Assembly (NCBI GenBank): GCA_018343915.1
Contig: JABRWF010000007.1
Coordinates: 806,001-870,000 of the forward strand
Origin: Agroathelia rolfsii
Taxonomy: Eukaryota; Basidiomycota; Agaricomycetes; Amylocorticiales; Amylocorticiaceae
Direction: 5' to 3'
DNA length: 64,000 nucleotides
Shown here piece after piece: positions 48,217 to 58,711 of the stretch (positions within the stretch are counted from its first letter, which is position 1; the number at the start of each line of letters is the position of its first letter). Under the pieces are notes generated by a model. It saw nothing but the letters and a program-made list of their open reading frames with translations, did no database searches and was not told the origin of the DNA. The translations under genes were made by a program, and so were the position numbers.

Positions 48217-50019
48217 GGATTTCTCCGCGATTTCTCAAGCTGGCGTCTGTTGTCTCCTAGTGATACTCGGTAGTACTTGTTCTTGATCATAAGTCCGGGC
48301 AAGGCCGCATTGCAATGACTCTAGCACTTGCCTGGTGATAGTGTGACATCGTGACAGTCAACCTATGGGCGGCCCGCTGCAGAACTGCCAGTGGTACCGG
48401 TATCATGGACTTCATTACACTTGAATTTTAATCCGCCATCACTGGTATGCTACAACGTTTCCGAGCGACCCAACATCACAATGTAGCCGAATTAGCGAAT
48501 AAAATAGAGACTTCATTCAATGAGCCGAAAGGATACGGTATCATACTGTAGGCCGCCACCGGACCATATTTACTAATCTCGATCTCATAGCTTAGACGCA
48601 TCGACATTTTACACCCAGTCCTGCATCGGTGAAAGTCGTTCTCATGTAAAGCTATGGTTGTACTGTTGGGTTTATATACGTCCGATGGTTTGATCATATA
48701 TCTGGGCCAGAAGTGCACACTTGTGTGGTTATGTCTGCTATTGCCAGTGGGTGCCCAAAGAGCGAGCTCTAGAGCACTTTTTCTGCAGATCCATCATCAG
48801 CCATTTTCGTAATAACAAGACTCGAGACTCAAACTTAGCGATTCATAGTTTCGAATGTCGCGTTAATAGCGAGACGTTCATTATGCATTCAATCATGATT
48901 TGTTTGCCATAGTGCGCAGTTAAACAGACCAGGCACTGAGAATCGAAGTTTGAAGCTTGAAGCGTTCAAGGTTCGGCATAAATTTAAATTAACAAACTTC
49001 TGCGTTGCGGTCTTATTCAGTTTCTCCTTGTATTATTGTGCCCCAGTTCATCAATCGAAAGAGGCTACGTGGAATACGCCTGTTGGTGATGAGTATCATT
49101 TGATATCCCGAGGGAAAAGAAATAGGGTCGCTGGGGCATGGAGGTAACTACAATTCGCACTACAACCATCATCCGAGTCACCATCGTGCACTGGCGGCTT
49201 GTATTCAGTTAGTTAGTGAAAGCCATCCTCTTGCGTGTAGTCGCAGTAGCCTAATATTTATCGAGTACTTATCCCGGACTCGGAAGCCGCCGGTTGACTC
49301 GGTGTGACGTTCTGCGAGGATTGTCATAAAGAACCAGTAATGCCACACAATATAAACAGCAGTTGTAAGTAAGTAATAAAGGAAATCACCATACACAAGT
49401 ATTGTCACGGGCATAGCACCGTGCGGGTGTTACAGAGCGGAAGCTCGGTATTTTGTCGGCCGATCCGTTTCGGGTAGTACATATAATGTATCAACAACAC
49501 GATGCAATGCAAAAAATAACTCGAATGAAGTGATTTTCGTCAATGCCATAAGGTCATGTTATGATACTCAGAAATCTACTGCTTCAATGAACCACTGGTT
49601 CTATGCGGATTGTTACTGATCCCATCAAAACTCCGTTGTGTGCTTTTTTGTGAGTAGCTCTGTAGCTATCGTTCACGGATCCCGTCGCTACCTTCATTTT
49701 CTCAGAGCCTTTACCCGGTGTTCCGCCAAGTCAACTTGATGTTTTGTCGATATATCTCGATGAGTTAGAACTGAAAAGGAAAAAAAAAAGTCCTTGTAGT
49801 TCTCGCTAGAAAACTTTATTCGGATCAGAGTCTTCTTGGACTTGGCAGCAATTGAGAAAACTCGTCAACCATGGGGGACCCTGCGAGATCCTTAAAACTC
49901 GGGGGCTTGACTGCAATTCTCAGGAATCTGGCATTGCACGACCCAACCTCGCATTTCGCATCTGTTAGCAGCATTTTCTTGCATATATCGTAGCTCAGTT
50001 TCAACATTAGGGCCTAGAC
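48217..50019. other. Intergenic region
   Basis: This lies between the opposed 5' ends of the DNA2-like gene and the first acyltransferase. Open frames of 60-80 codons occur (48476-48718, 48721-48912, 48950-49147, 49205-49414, 49825-50007), but none shows a domain, conserved motif or consistent splice chain. An A10 tract lies near 49780. Confidence 0.4.
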
Positions 50020-51925
50020 ATGGCGGGATTATCTTCGTACGCGTGGATCGCAGAGGAAACGCCTCAGGGTCGTGTTTATCGCCGTCCCATGGGCATAGCT
50101 GAGCTCGGTTTCTTCTGGGACGGTGAATTTACTGGAACCGCGGATGGCATACAGCACTGCATTGTCGATGTCCTCTCCGACGTCGACATATTCTGTCAGG
50201 AGAATGTCGAGCGGGCCTGGATTTCATTAAAACAGCGTTTTCCTCTTCTTGGTGGCCGATCATATCTTCCCAACGAGGATCCAGCGAAGAACGCATACAT
50301 CCTTGTTTCGGAGGCCCACCTATCTCAGGTGCATCCAGGGGAGCTGGTCTTCCTTGATATCACCTCTGCCCGAGAGGCTGATGAAATGGTGGACAAGATG
50401 ATGAACGGGCCGCGTATACTCTCCCGAGATATGCAAGCATGTGCTCACATCTTGAAGCGCATAGATACTCCCAACGTATATCATCTGATGCTTCAGTCCA
50501 GCCATCTCGTCACCGATGCTACGGCAAACACGACCTTCCTAAGGAATTTCTTGGATCTTGTCAGTGCCGTGGGTAAAAATACGTATGTCCCATCTCTGGA
50601 AGACCGATTGGCCCCAGCCATACCATGGGAAGAGCTTCGTTCAGAGCGAGACTACAACCACCCAAGGACAAGGTGGCGTCGAGCTATTGGGATGGTCTTG
50701 GCCGAAGTAAAAGCATCTAACATGACTGTAAGAGATCTAGTTATTCAGCTTGCGGCCCCTCGAACTGATGCTCATGGTTGATAATTCTCTTAGGGAGGCC
50801 ATACTCTGCCATGCACGGTCATGGATTCTACGGCTTGGACAGCCTCGCGTTCCACATTTATCTTCGAAGAGTTCTCTCCCGCACGATCCACGCGCATATT
50901 TGAGACTTGTCGAAAGAACAGCATTACGCTCGGCAATGCCTTAACGGTCCTCGGGCAGGTCGCTCTTTTGCGTGTACTTTATCGTCGCTATCTTACGGGA
51001 GAGATCAGTGAAGAAGAATGGAAGCACCGCAAGCGTCAACCGATGCATACCGGAGGACCAATCAACCTTAGGCCATACATGAGAAGAGATTGGTACGAAA
51101 ATGGAGGCGGCGGAGACATAATGCTTTGCGTCGGCTTTTTGCCTATATCTCTTCCTCTTGTACCCTTGCCCGACTCCAACGACGTACAGCTAGATGCACC
51201 CAGCTTTGATTCTTTGCTTCCGAGGCGAGGCTTTCTTCATCGCTGTGGGCTCGTTAAATCAGCTCTGAGGAAACATCTGAAACACCCGTTGTTTGCCGAA
51301 ACCGCCGCACGTACCAGCGAGCTGGAGAGGAGCAGACTGACTGCTTTACTTTGGAAAAAGGCGGTCAATGGGGAGTCGATAACAGACGAAGATCGCGCTG
51401 CGGCGGCGAAAGTTGCGTTCGGAAATTCTGCAACAGATCCACCTGTCTTTTCTTTTGGCGGGTCAAGCATCGGGAGTGTAAGGCTTAATAGTTATCTCTA
51501 TGCACGTATCACAAATACTCATGCATATATGCTAGGTTGACACCATGCTTCCTTCGGATTATCCCCTGCCTTCAGCTCATTCACTGTCTCCACTCAATCC
51601 TTTGCCGCTACCACTGAACGCTGGCCGTATCCTGGATCCACCGCATCCACTTCCGGAGGATGTCATGCATCCCACTCCGGTTATCCATCTCCGTTCCATG
51701 ACCATAAACTTGCGCTGTCGACCTGGAGAGCTCTATCTCGGCGCTAGGACTTTTAAGGGATCTTTGACCTTTTTCCTTTTCTATGATCGAAACGTGTTTG
51801 CCTCGAACGTCGTTACAGAATGGATGAAAGAGGTTAGGGCAGCCACGAACTGGTATCTCGGTAGTGACGAGATCCATGTCAACGATTACAACGACAACTT
51901 TATCCAACTTCGTCCGCGGCTGTGA
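50020..51925 (+). CDS. HxxxD acyltransferase, array copy 1
   Basis: This is a CoA-dependent acyltransferase or condensation-like enzyme of the chloramphenicol-acetyltransferase fold; acyl donor and acceptor are unknown. Three exons (50020-50727, 50794-51477, 51536-51925) give 593 residues. The catalytic motif is HLVTDAT (His-x-x-x-Asp). Shared family blocks are GRVYRRPMGIAELGFFWD, ERAWISLKQRFPLLGG, MNGPRILSRDMQACAHILKR, ITLGNALTVLGQVALLRVL, EWKHRKRQPMH, RPYMRRDWYENGGGGD and a C-terminal RCRPGELYLGARTFKGSL. The plant BAHD DFGWG motif is not seen. Intron positions match the other two copies exactly. It is the most divergent copy: Ala follows the catalytic Asp where the others have Gly. Confidence 0.85.
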
Positions 51926-52012
51926 GGGTTGCACTAGAACCCTCTGTGATGGTGCATGCTTATGCATGATGCCAACGCATAAAAGGTACTTATACCACTA
52001 CAGGCTATAGTA
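51926..52012. other. 3' flank of acyltransferase copy 1
   Basis: Short spacer between the stop codon and the first 5-base repeat of the AT-rich insertion. Nothing else seen. Confidence 0.4.
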
Positions 52013-52017
52013 CTGGT

Positions 52018-53078
52018 TGTTGAAAGTTGTATTTATTACAATAAAACAATTTCATATATATGTACAATGAATACTTAAATAAATAACAAACCATCTTATG
52101 AACTTACACAAATTTATTTGAATTTATCCGAATTTTACTTACAGAGATAAATAAGTTTTTGTCTATGTAGCATATAGTCAAATAAATGAATATTTAAATG
52201 AATATATGTGATTTTACTATGTAAAAGATATTGATTATCTACTACAGTGATAAGATAAAACCTTATCTAATCCATATCAATCCTAATCAGTCCTAATATC
52301 TCTTATCTCACTGATATCTAAGTATAAACTTATCTCTATAGCATATGATAAAGTAAATATAGCTTGCACAGCAGTTGATGCTATAGATAATCGATGCACA
52401 GCTGATAAAAGCTATGTTTAGCATATCTGCACAGGAGTGAGTCATCTTGACTCACTGATAAAGCCAAAGATAGCTGATCTATATAGATATAGCTTATCTA
52501 CACAGGAGTGAGTCACTCTGAGTTATAGATAACACTATAGATAGATTATCTACACATAAATGCGACTAAGAATAACCCAGATGCACAGGAGTGAGTCATT
52601 CTAAGTCAGAGATAAGGATAATAATAGGTAGGAGCACAGCAATCCTATATTTACATACAGAAAATCATGTAAAATTGAATATTTGGAAATGTATATAAAC
52701 CCTGTAGTAGATAGCATGAAAATACAAGTTGAATTCACATCAGAAATCGTGAGTGAACAGGGATAAGTCCCTACATTAGCTATCAGGCTAACTAATCAAC
52801 TCATTAGGACTTACCAAAGTCTTTGCAAGATAAATCAAGCCTAGTAGTCAAGAAACTACATCAAGTAAGTTACCACAAGTGGTACTGGCTAATATTTGAT
52901 TGCATTACAAGGTAGACTAATCGCTTCCACTCTTTATAGTTACTTGCCTTAAATCTATAAAGAAACCTCAAGCCTTTACTTTTCTACACAAGTAAGTAAT
53001 TGCTTAAACAAGGTCTACAGTAGTGTACATAAAGATACACTACACTTGTCTATATATAATATATATAACCTTTTATTA
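52018..53078. mobile_element. Probable solo LTR (about 1.06 kb), AT-rich
   Basis: A 1,061-base AT-rich block has no reading frames. It begins TGTTGAAAG and is flanked by the 5-base repeat CTGGT at 52013-52017 and 53079-53083. It ends in TTATTA rather than the usual CA, so the 3' border is less certain. LTR-like internal features are TATATAAA at 52691-52698, a probable promoter, and three copies of CACAGGAGTGAGTCA at 52430, 52501 and 52584, resembling enhancer subrepeats. No gag or pol frame lies next to it. Base composition is clearly lower in GC than the flanking genes. Confidence 0.5.
52430..52598. repeat. Three copies of CACAGGAGTGAGTCA
   Basis: The same 15-mer occurs at 52430-52444, 52501-52515 and 52584-52598, spaced 71 and 83 bases apart, inside the AT-rich insertion. 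The surrounding sequence (gataa/agata-rich words) is also loosely repeated. Confidence 0.8.
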
Positions 53079-53330
53079 CTGGTAATCACCAGTACTAGAA
53101 CGGATAACCTATATCGTTAGAATTTACTCTTCTTTTCCTTTTTTCATTACGCATTCTTTCTTTATATGGGGTAAAAAAATTTCTTCTTCTTCTGCGACAG
53201 CTAATGTCTTTATGATAGTATTTGTTGTGATAGATCTAATCTAACTAACATTGTTTAGTTACTATACGAAAGTGATGCGAGCGCCGGTTTGTGTCATGGC
53301 AGTCTGAAATTTACTGTGGAGACTCACATG

Positions 53331-53605
53331 TGCTATCATCTGCTTTGTTATGTTTTCTCAGTTTTGTTCTGTTTCCTCGGTTTCTTGTGTTTTTGTTTGA
53401 TTGGCTTTGTTTTGTTTTCTTGGTCTTATTTTTCTTATCCCTCTCTTGATCTTAAATGTCATATCTAGCTGGCCATTTTATATGCAGCTTTATCTCTCCT
53501 AAATTTCCCTATGTCATTACCCTCCATACTTCCCTTACTATCTAACCCTACTTCTCAACTACTTACACCGTAGTTTGTCTTCAGTACATGATGCGGTATA
53601 TAAAC

Positions 53606-53646
<41 letters not shown>
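53331..53646 (+). mobile_element. Poly(A)-tailed retroposon with 13-bp target duplication
   Basis: A 316-base segment ends in an uninterrupted run of 39 A (53608-53646). It is bordered by perfect 13-base direct repeats GGAGACTCACATG at 53318-53330 and 53647-53659. A 3' A-tail plus a long target-site duplication is the signature of LINE-type, target-primed reverse transcription. The body is T- and CT-rich and has no protein coding. It could be a SINE, a 5'-truncated LINE end, or a processed copy of an mRNA 3' end; I do not recognise the source. The clean A-tail suggests a recent insertion. Confidence 0.8.
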
Positions 53647-53648
<2 letters not shown>

Positions 53649-53659
53649 AGACTCACATG

Positions 53660-53967
53660 ATTGATTGATTATATAAACATCAGCGCCGGTACTTACCGAT
53701 ACCCGGAAGATTTCATAGAACTTGACAAAAACATGCAACCCTGTCCGCTGGCTGCTAAAGTCAACTTGAACCAATTAAGTTTGAAAGTGTTCTGCTTTGT
53801 TCCCTAAACGGCCAGAGTGCAAGTCAGAAGCAATACGAGCAGAATCCGCTTTGCATTGCTGATACAGTATGCTCGCACTCCATCAGAACTCTGCTTTAAG
53901 GCAACGAATGATTAACGGCTCATAAAGCGTCCCTTACTAGGCCATCCACAGAATCCAAAGGTTGCCA
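53660..53967. promoter_or_regulatory. Upstream region of acyltransferase copy 2
   Basis: This lies between the retroposon and the ATG at 53968. It shares words with the region before copy 3 (for example agcaatac and gaatccgctttnca), consistent with joint duplication of gene and promoter. Confidence 0.4.
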
Positions 53968-55882
53968 ATGGTCAATAACGTGCCAGCATGGATTACTGAA
54001 AACACTCCCCGTGGGCGTGTTTATCGTCGACTTATGGGCCCTACAGAGCAAGCCTTCTTTTGGGATGTTGGATTCAATGGCACGTCGGACAACGTACAAC
54101 ATTGTCTGATCGACGTCCTTTCTGGGTCTGATGTTTTCTCGGAGAGAAATGTTTCTCGGGCATGGATTACCCTGAAGCAGCAATTTCCTTTACTCGGTGC
54201 ACAGTTCGAGCTTCCAAGCGACGATCCCTATCAACCTCCGTACATATCTATCTCAGAGAATCGCCTTGCTGGCGTCCAGCCCGGAGAACTTATGTTCATG
54301 GACATCGCTTCTGCGCAGGAGGCTGAAGTGGTGTTAAATGGAATAATGAATGGGCCTCGTATGCTCTCGCGCGACAAGCAAGCGTGCATTCATATTCTTA
54401 GGCGCACTGATGTGCCTAATCTATACCACTTAATGCTGTATATTTGCCACGTTATCAGTGATGGGACATCGAACGGGTCCGTTTTGAGAAATTTCTTGGA
54501 CAGTGTTGGTGCAGGCGATAGATCTCATCTCACGAAGCCACTCTGTTTAGAGAGGCGTCTGCCATGTTTGCTATCTTTAGAGGAGCGCCGGGAACAATTA
54601 GATCATAGTCACCCCCGAATGCGATGGCGTAGGGCAATCGGACGGGTTATAGCGTCAATAATAGCAACAAAAATGACTGTAAGACAACTTCATGTTCATA
54701 ATGTCAATTATATCGTGAATCGTGTTGATAATCTATCTAGGGTGGACACACACTGCCTCGTACTGTTACAGAGTCTACCCCTTGGACGCCTGCTCACACG
54801 GCATTCGCACACGCGGTCTTTTCACGGAAAGAATCAACTGAGCTACTCCTTACATGCCGTGAAAATAATATCACTTTTGGCCATGCACTCACTGTGCTCG
54901 GACAAATCGCCCTCTCTCGTGTCCTCCACCGCCGGTACCTGCGAGGGGAAATTTCCGAAGAAGAGTGGGAACATCGCAAACGCCAGCCAATGCACCATAG
55001 TGGTCCTGTCAATCTCAGGCCCTACATGGACAAGGAATGGTACCAAAACGGAGGCGGGGGAGATGTTTTTATCAGTATCGGCTACTCTTTTGCTACCTTG
55101 CCATTCATGCCATTCAGCAACTCGCGTAATGACCTTGACCAAGGCTCGCCCAAGTTAGAGACGTTGCTTTCAAAGAAAAGGTTCTTCTATCGATGCCATA
55201 TCGTCAAATCAGCCAACAACAAACTCTTGAAGAGTCCACTTGTCCTGGAGATTGCCCCACCAGCTGCAAGAGAAAGAATATCACGATCCCTAGTTTTATT
55301 GCGGAAACAAATGTCGAATTGCATAAGCAGCGAGGAGGACAATCATGATCTCGCCGCTGCCAAAACTGCATACACAAATTCTTCTACCCCCAATTTCACT
55401 GCTGCCTTCGGTGGATCGAGCTTTGGGAATGTAAGGTTGCCTTTATCATTGTTGCTTTTTTAGCCGCTTTCTAACTAGTGTGGTAAAATAATCAGCTTGA
55501 TCTTATCGTACCACAAACCTACCCACTACCATCTTCACATCCACTGTCACCGCTCCATCCATTCAATCATCCTCTGAATGCAGGCCATAGATTGCCTGCA
55601 CCTCGCAATTTGCCAGAGGAGTATATGAATCCTAAGCCTGTGCTCCGTCTTCGCTCCAGCCTGACACATATGCGCTGTCGGCCGGCCCAGTTATATTTAG
55701 GCGCCGGGACAGCCCAAGGAATTCTTCAAGTTTTTTGTTTTTTTGACAGCAAGGTGTATGCTCCTGACACTGTGGAAGAATGGATCAAAGAGGTTCAGGG
55801 CGCCGGGAAGTGGTACCTCGGCAGGGCCAACGTTGAGTTGGATTACAAGGATGTATCAGTTGAGATGAAGACCAAACTATGA
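53968..55882 (+). CDS. HxxxD acyltransferase, array copy 2
   Basis: This is a paralogue of the enzymes at 50020 and 56630. Three exons (53968-54678, 54741-55430, 55496-55882) give 595 residues without a break. The catalytic motif is HVISDGTS. The blocks GRVYRRLMGPTEQAFFWD, SRAWITLKQQFPLLGAQFEL, LAGVQPGELMFMDIA, ITFGHALTVLGQIALSRVL, RPYMDKEWYQNGGGGD and CRPAQLYLGAGTAQGIL are shared almost word for word with copy 3. The start MVNNVPAWITENTPRGRVYRR is set by alignment with copy 3. It is intact despite the retroposon about 310 bases upstream. Substrate unknown. Confidence 0.87.
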
Positions 55883-56629
55883 AAGCGTGTAAGTACAAAA
55901 AATCGTGACTATGTTCATTTTACTGATTAGTGCCGTAGTCTGTCGTATCAACACCCTATAAAAGCAAATACAATCATAAATGAATACTATAATGAATCTG
56001 ATCTGTTTCGAGAATCAATAGCTTCCTTAGTGTACGTGTCTCGAGAGTATGATATACAAATGATTTTTATTCGTACATCAGCAGTCGTACTTGTTGGTAT
56101 AGGCAATCCATTGTCTCGGTAGGAGTCATGCAGAGCGTGACCACGGTTTTGTAACTACGGAATTTTGTAGTAGTTTAGTTGCTTATCCATTTGTCCGCGT
56201 ACCGCGTCCAAGTACAACGACAAGCGGCATGCAATCATTTTAATATTAGCTGACTGGTTCATCTCACAGTACTTCCTGAATACTGCCAAGTAGCTTACCA
56301 AGCTTGTGTGTGTACACAACTTGAACGGATGATTATGTAAACACTTCCACACCGTGATTCGGGAAGAAGATTTCCGAGTCATGGACTTGAAAGTATCCAA
56401 TCATGGGCATGCAGAATATCCGAACTTCGGTGTGCCTGTCCGGCTATTGGAGTCCTGTTTTCTCGTTTTCTCCTTCTCCTTAGTGAGCGGCTAGACGGCG
56501 TCAGCAGCAATACTGGTTGAATCCGCTTTACAGTGCGCTCATACCACCGTGACTTTGCTTTGAGGTGATACGCGATTAATGAGCCATACAACATTCCTTA
56601 GGTCGTCTCCATAATTCAAGGCTTGAAAA
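55883..56629. other. Intergenic region between acyltransferase copies 2 and 3
   Basis: This contains the 3' region of copy 2 and the promoter of copy 3. A stretch from about 56112 to 56270 resembles a much-decayed copy of the 175-base LTR family (shared words gtagttta, tatcc, gacaagcgg), reported as a finding. No gene seen. Confidence 0.4.
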
Positions 56630-58544
56630 ATGGTTAACACCATGCCATCATGGACTACTGAAGACACTCCCTACGGGCGTGTCTACCGTCGGCTTATGGG
56701 ATCGACAGAACAAGGTTTTTTCTGGGATGCCGAATTCGTTGGCACTGCGGATAGTGTGCAACACTGTCTAGTCGATGTCCTTTCCGGGTCTGATGTTTTC
56801 TCAGAGAGGAATGTTTCTCGTGCATGGATTACCCTGAAGCAGCGGTTCCCTTTCCTCGGTGCACAGTTTGAACTTCCAAATGAGGACCCTGATCAGCCCC
56901 TATACATATCCATCTCGGAGAATCGCCTTGCTGGTGTTCAACCTGGGGAGTTGATTTTCAAGGATATTGCTTCTCTACAGGAAGCCGAGGTAGTGCTAGA
57001 CGGTATACTCAATGGACCTCGTATACTTTCACGCGACAGACAAGCATGTGTCCATATCCTTAGGCGTACTGATGTACCTAACGTGTATCACTTAATGCTG
57101 CAAATCTGCCACGCTATCAGTGACGGAATGTCGAATGGATCTTTCTTGAGGAATCTCCTGGACACCGTCAGCGCAGGCGATAGGTCTCATCTCACAAAAC
57201 CGCCTCGTTTAGAAAGGCGTTTACCGGCTTTGTTATCTTTAGAGGAGCTCCGTGGGCGACTAGACCATAATCACCCCCGAATGCGATGGCGTAGGGCGAT
57301 CGGCCAGGTTTTGTCGTCTAGGATTACATCAAAAATGACTGTAAGACTCTTTAATGTTTACCATATAAATAGTGGTCCGTTATTTACGTCGATGATTGGT
57401 TCAGGGTGGCCAGACTCTGCCTCGTACCATATCAGAGTCTACACCTTGGACACCCGCTCGCTCTGGACATGCATACGCCGATTTTTCGCCCAAAGAATCA
57501 ACTCAAATATTAGCCACATGTCGCAAGAACAAGATCACGTTTGGTCATGCGCTCACTGTGCTTGGCCAAGTCGCACTCTCTCGTGTTCTTCACCGTCGAT
57601 ATCTGCGTGGTGAGATCCCTGAAGAAGAGTGGGAACATCGCAAGCGCCAACCAATGCACCAAGGCGGCCCTGTCAACCTTAGGCCCTACATGGACAAGGA
57701 ATGGTATCAGAATGGAGGCGGAGGTGATATTGTTCTCAGCATTGGTTTCTCCTTCGCCACCCTACCGTTCATGCCATTCAGCAACTCGCGTGATGACCTT
57801 GACCAAGGCTCACCCAAGTTGGAGACGCTGCTCTCAAGGAAACGATTCTTCCATCGATGCCGTATTGTTAAATTGGCCAATGACAAGGTCCTGAAGAGCC
57901 CACTTGTCCTCGAGACCACCGTATTTTCTGCAAGAGTAGAGAGAGGTCGATCTATGGCATTGTTGTGGAAAAAGATCATGGGTCGCGGAACAAACGAGGA
58001 CGATCATGACCTTGCTACCGCCAAAGGAGCATTCAAAAACACCTTCACACCCAGTTTTGTCTTTGGCTTTGGTGGATCGAGCATTGGAAATGTGAGCCTT
58101 AAATTGTTTTTTGTTTTGCTATTTGCTTCTAAACTTGTATGTCAAAATAATCAGGTCGATCACATTGTACCGCCAACCTACCCATTGCCATCTTCCCACC
58201 CGCTGTCACCACTCCATCCATTCACCCATCCTCTGAATGCAGGGCACAGATTGCCTGCACCTCGCAATTTAACAGACGAATACATGAATCCTAAGCCAGT
58301 GCTCCATCTTCGCTCCAGCGTGACGCGTCTGCACTGTCGACCTGCAGAGCTATATTTGGGCGCCAAAACGGCCCGAGGTAGTCTTCAAGTTTTATGCTTC
58401 TTTGACGAGAACGTGTATACTCCGGACACGGTAAATGAGTGGATCAAAGAAGTCCAGTACGCTGCGAAGTGGTACCTCGGTAGAGACGACGTCGAGTTGG
58501 ATATTGACAGGGATTTGTCAGTTCAGGTGCCCACGAAATTGTGA
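56630..58544 (+). CDS. HxxxD acyltransferase, array copy 3
   Basis: This is the third tandem paralogue. Three exons (56630-57340, 57405-58091, 58155-58544) give 595 residues. The catalytic motif is HAISDGMS. Conserved blocks are GRVYRRLMGSTEQGFFWD, SRAWITLKQRFPFLGAQFEL, LNGPRILSRDRQACVHILRR, ITFGHALTVLGQVALSRVL, EWEHRKRQPMH, RPYMDKEWYQNGGGGD, FGGSSIGN and CRPAELYLGAKTARGSL. It is closest to copy 2 in sequence, and all three share both intron positions and phases, so the array arose by tandem duplication of an intron-bearing gene. Convergent with MED16; the stop codons are about 170 bases apart. Confidence 0.87.
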
Positions 58545-58711
58545 ACAAAAGTCATGTGATCATGTTATTGATTAGTACCAGAAAATGTTGTCGTGATCAT
58601 GTATGTATATGTATGTATCGATACTATGTAAAAGCAGAAAAAACCACGAATACAGATATGACTCAGATTGCTACAGAAACAGGTCTATATAACCTTTTGG
58701 CCAAAAGTGTC

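Noticed and set aside
48950..49147. 65-codon open frame
   Set aside because: Isolated and without similarity; treated as chance.
53559..53774. Open frame with a poly-Phe run on the minus strand
   Set aside because: It is a translation of the A-tail of the retroposon.
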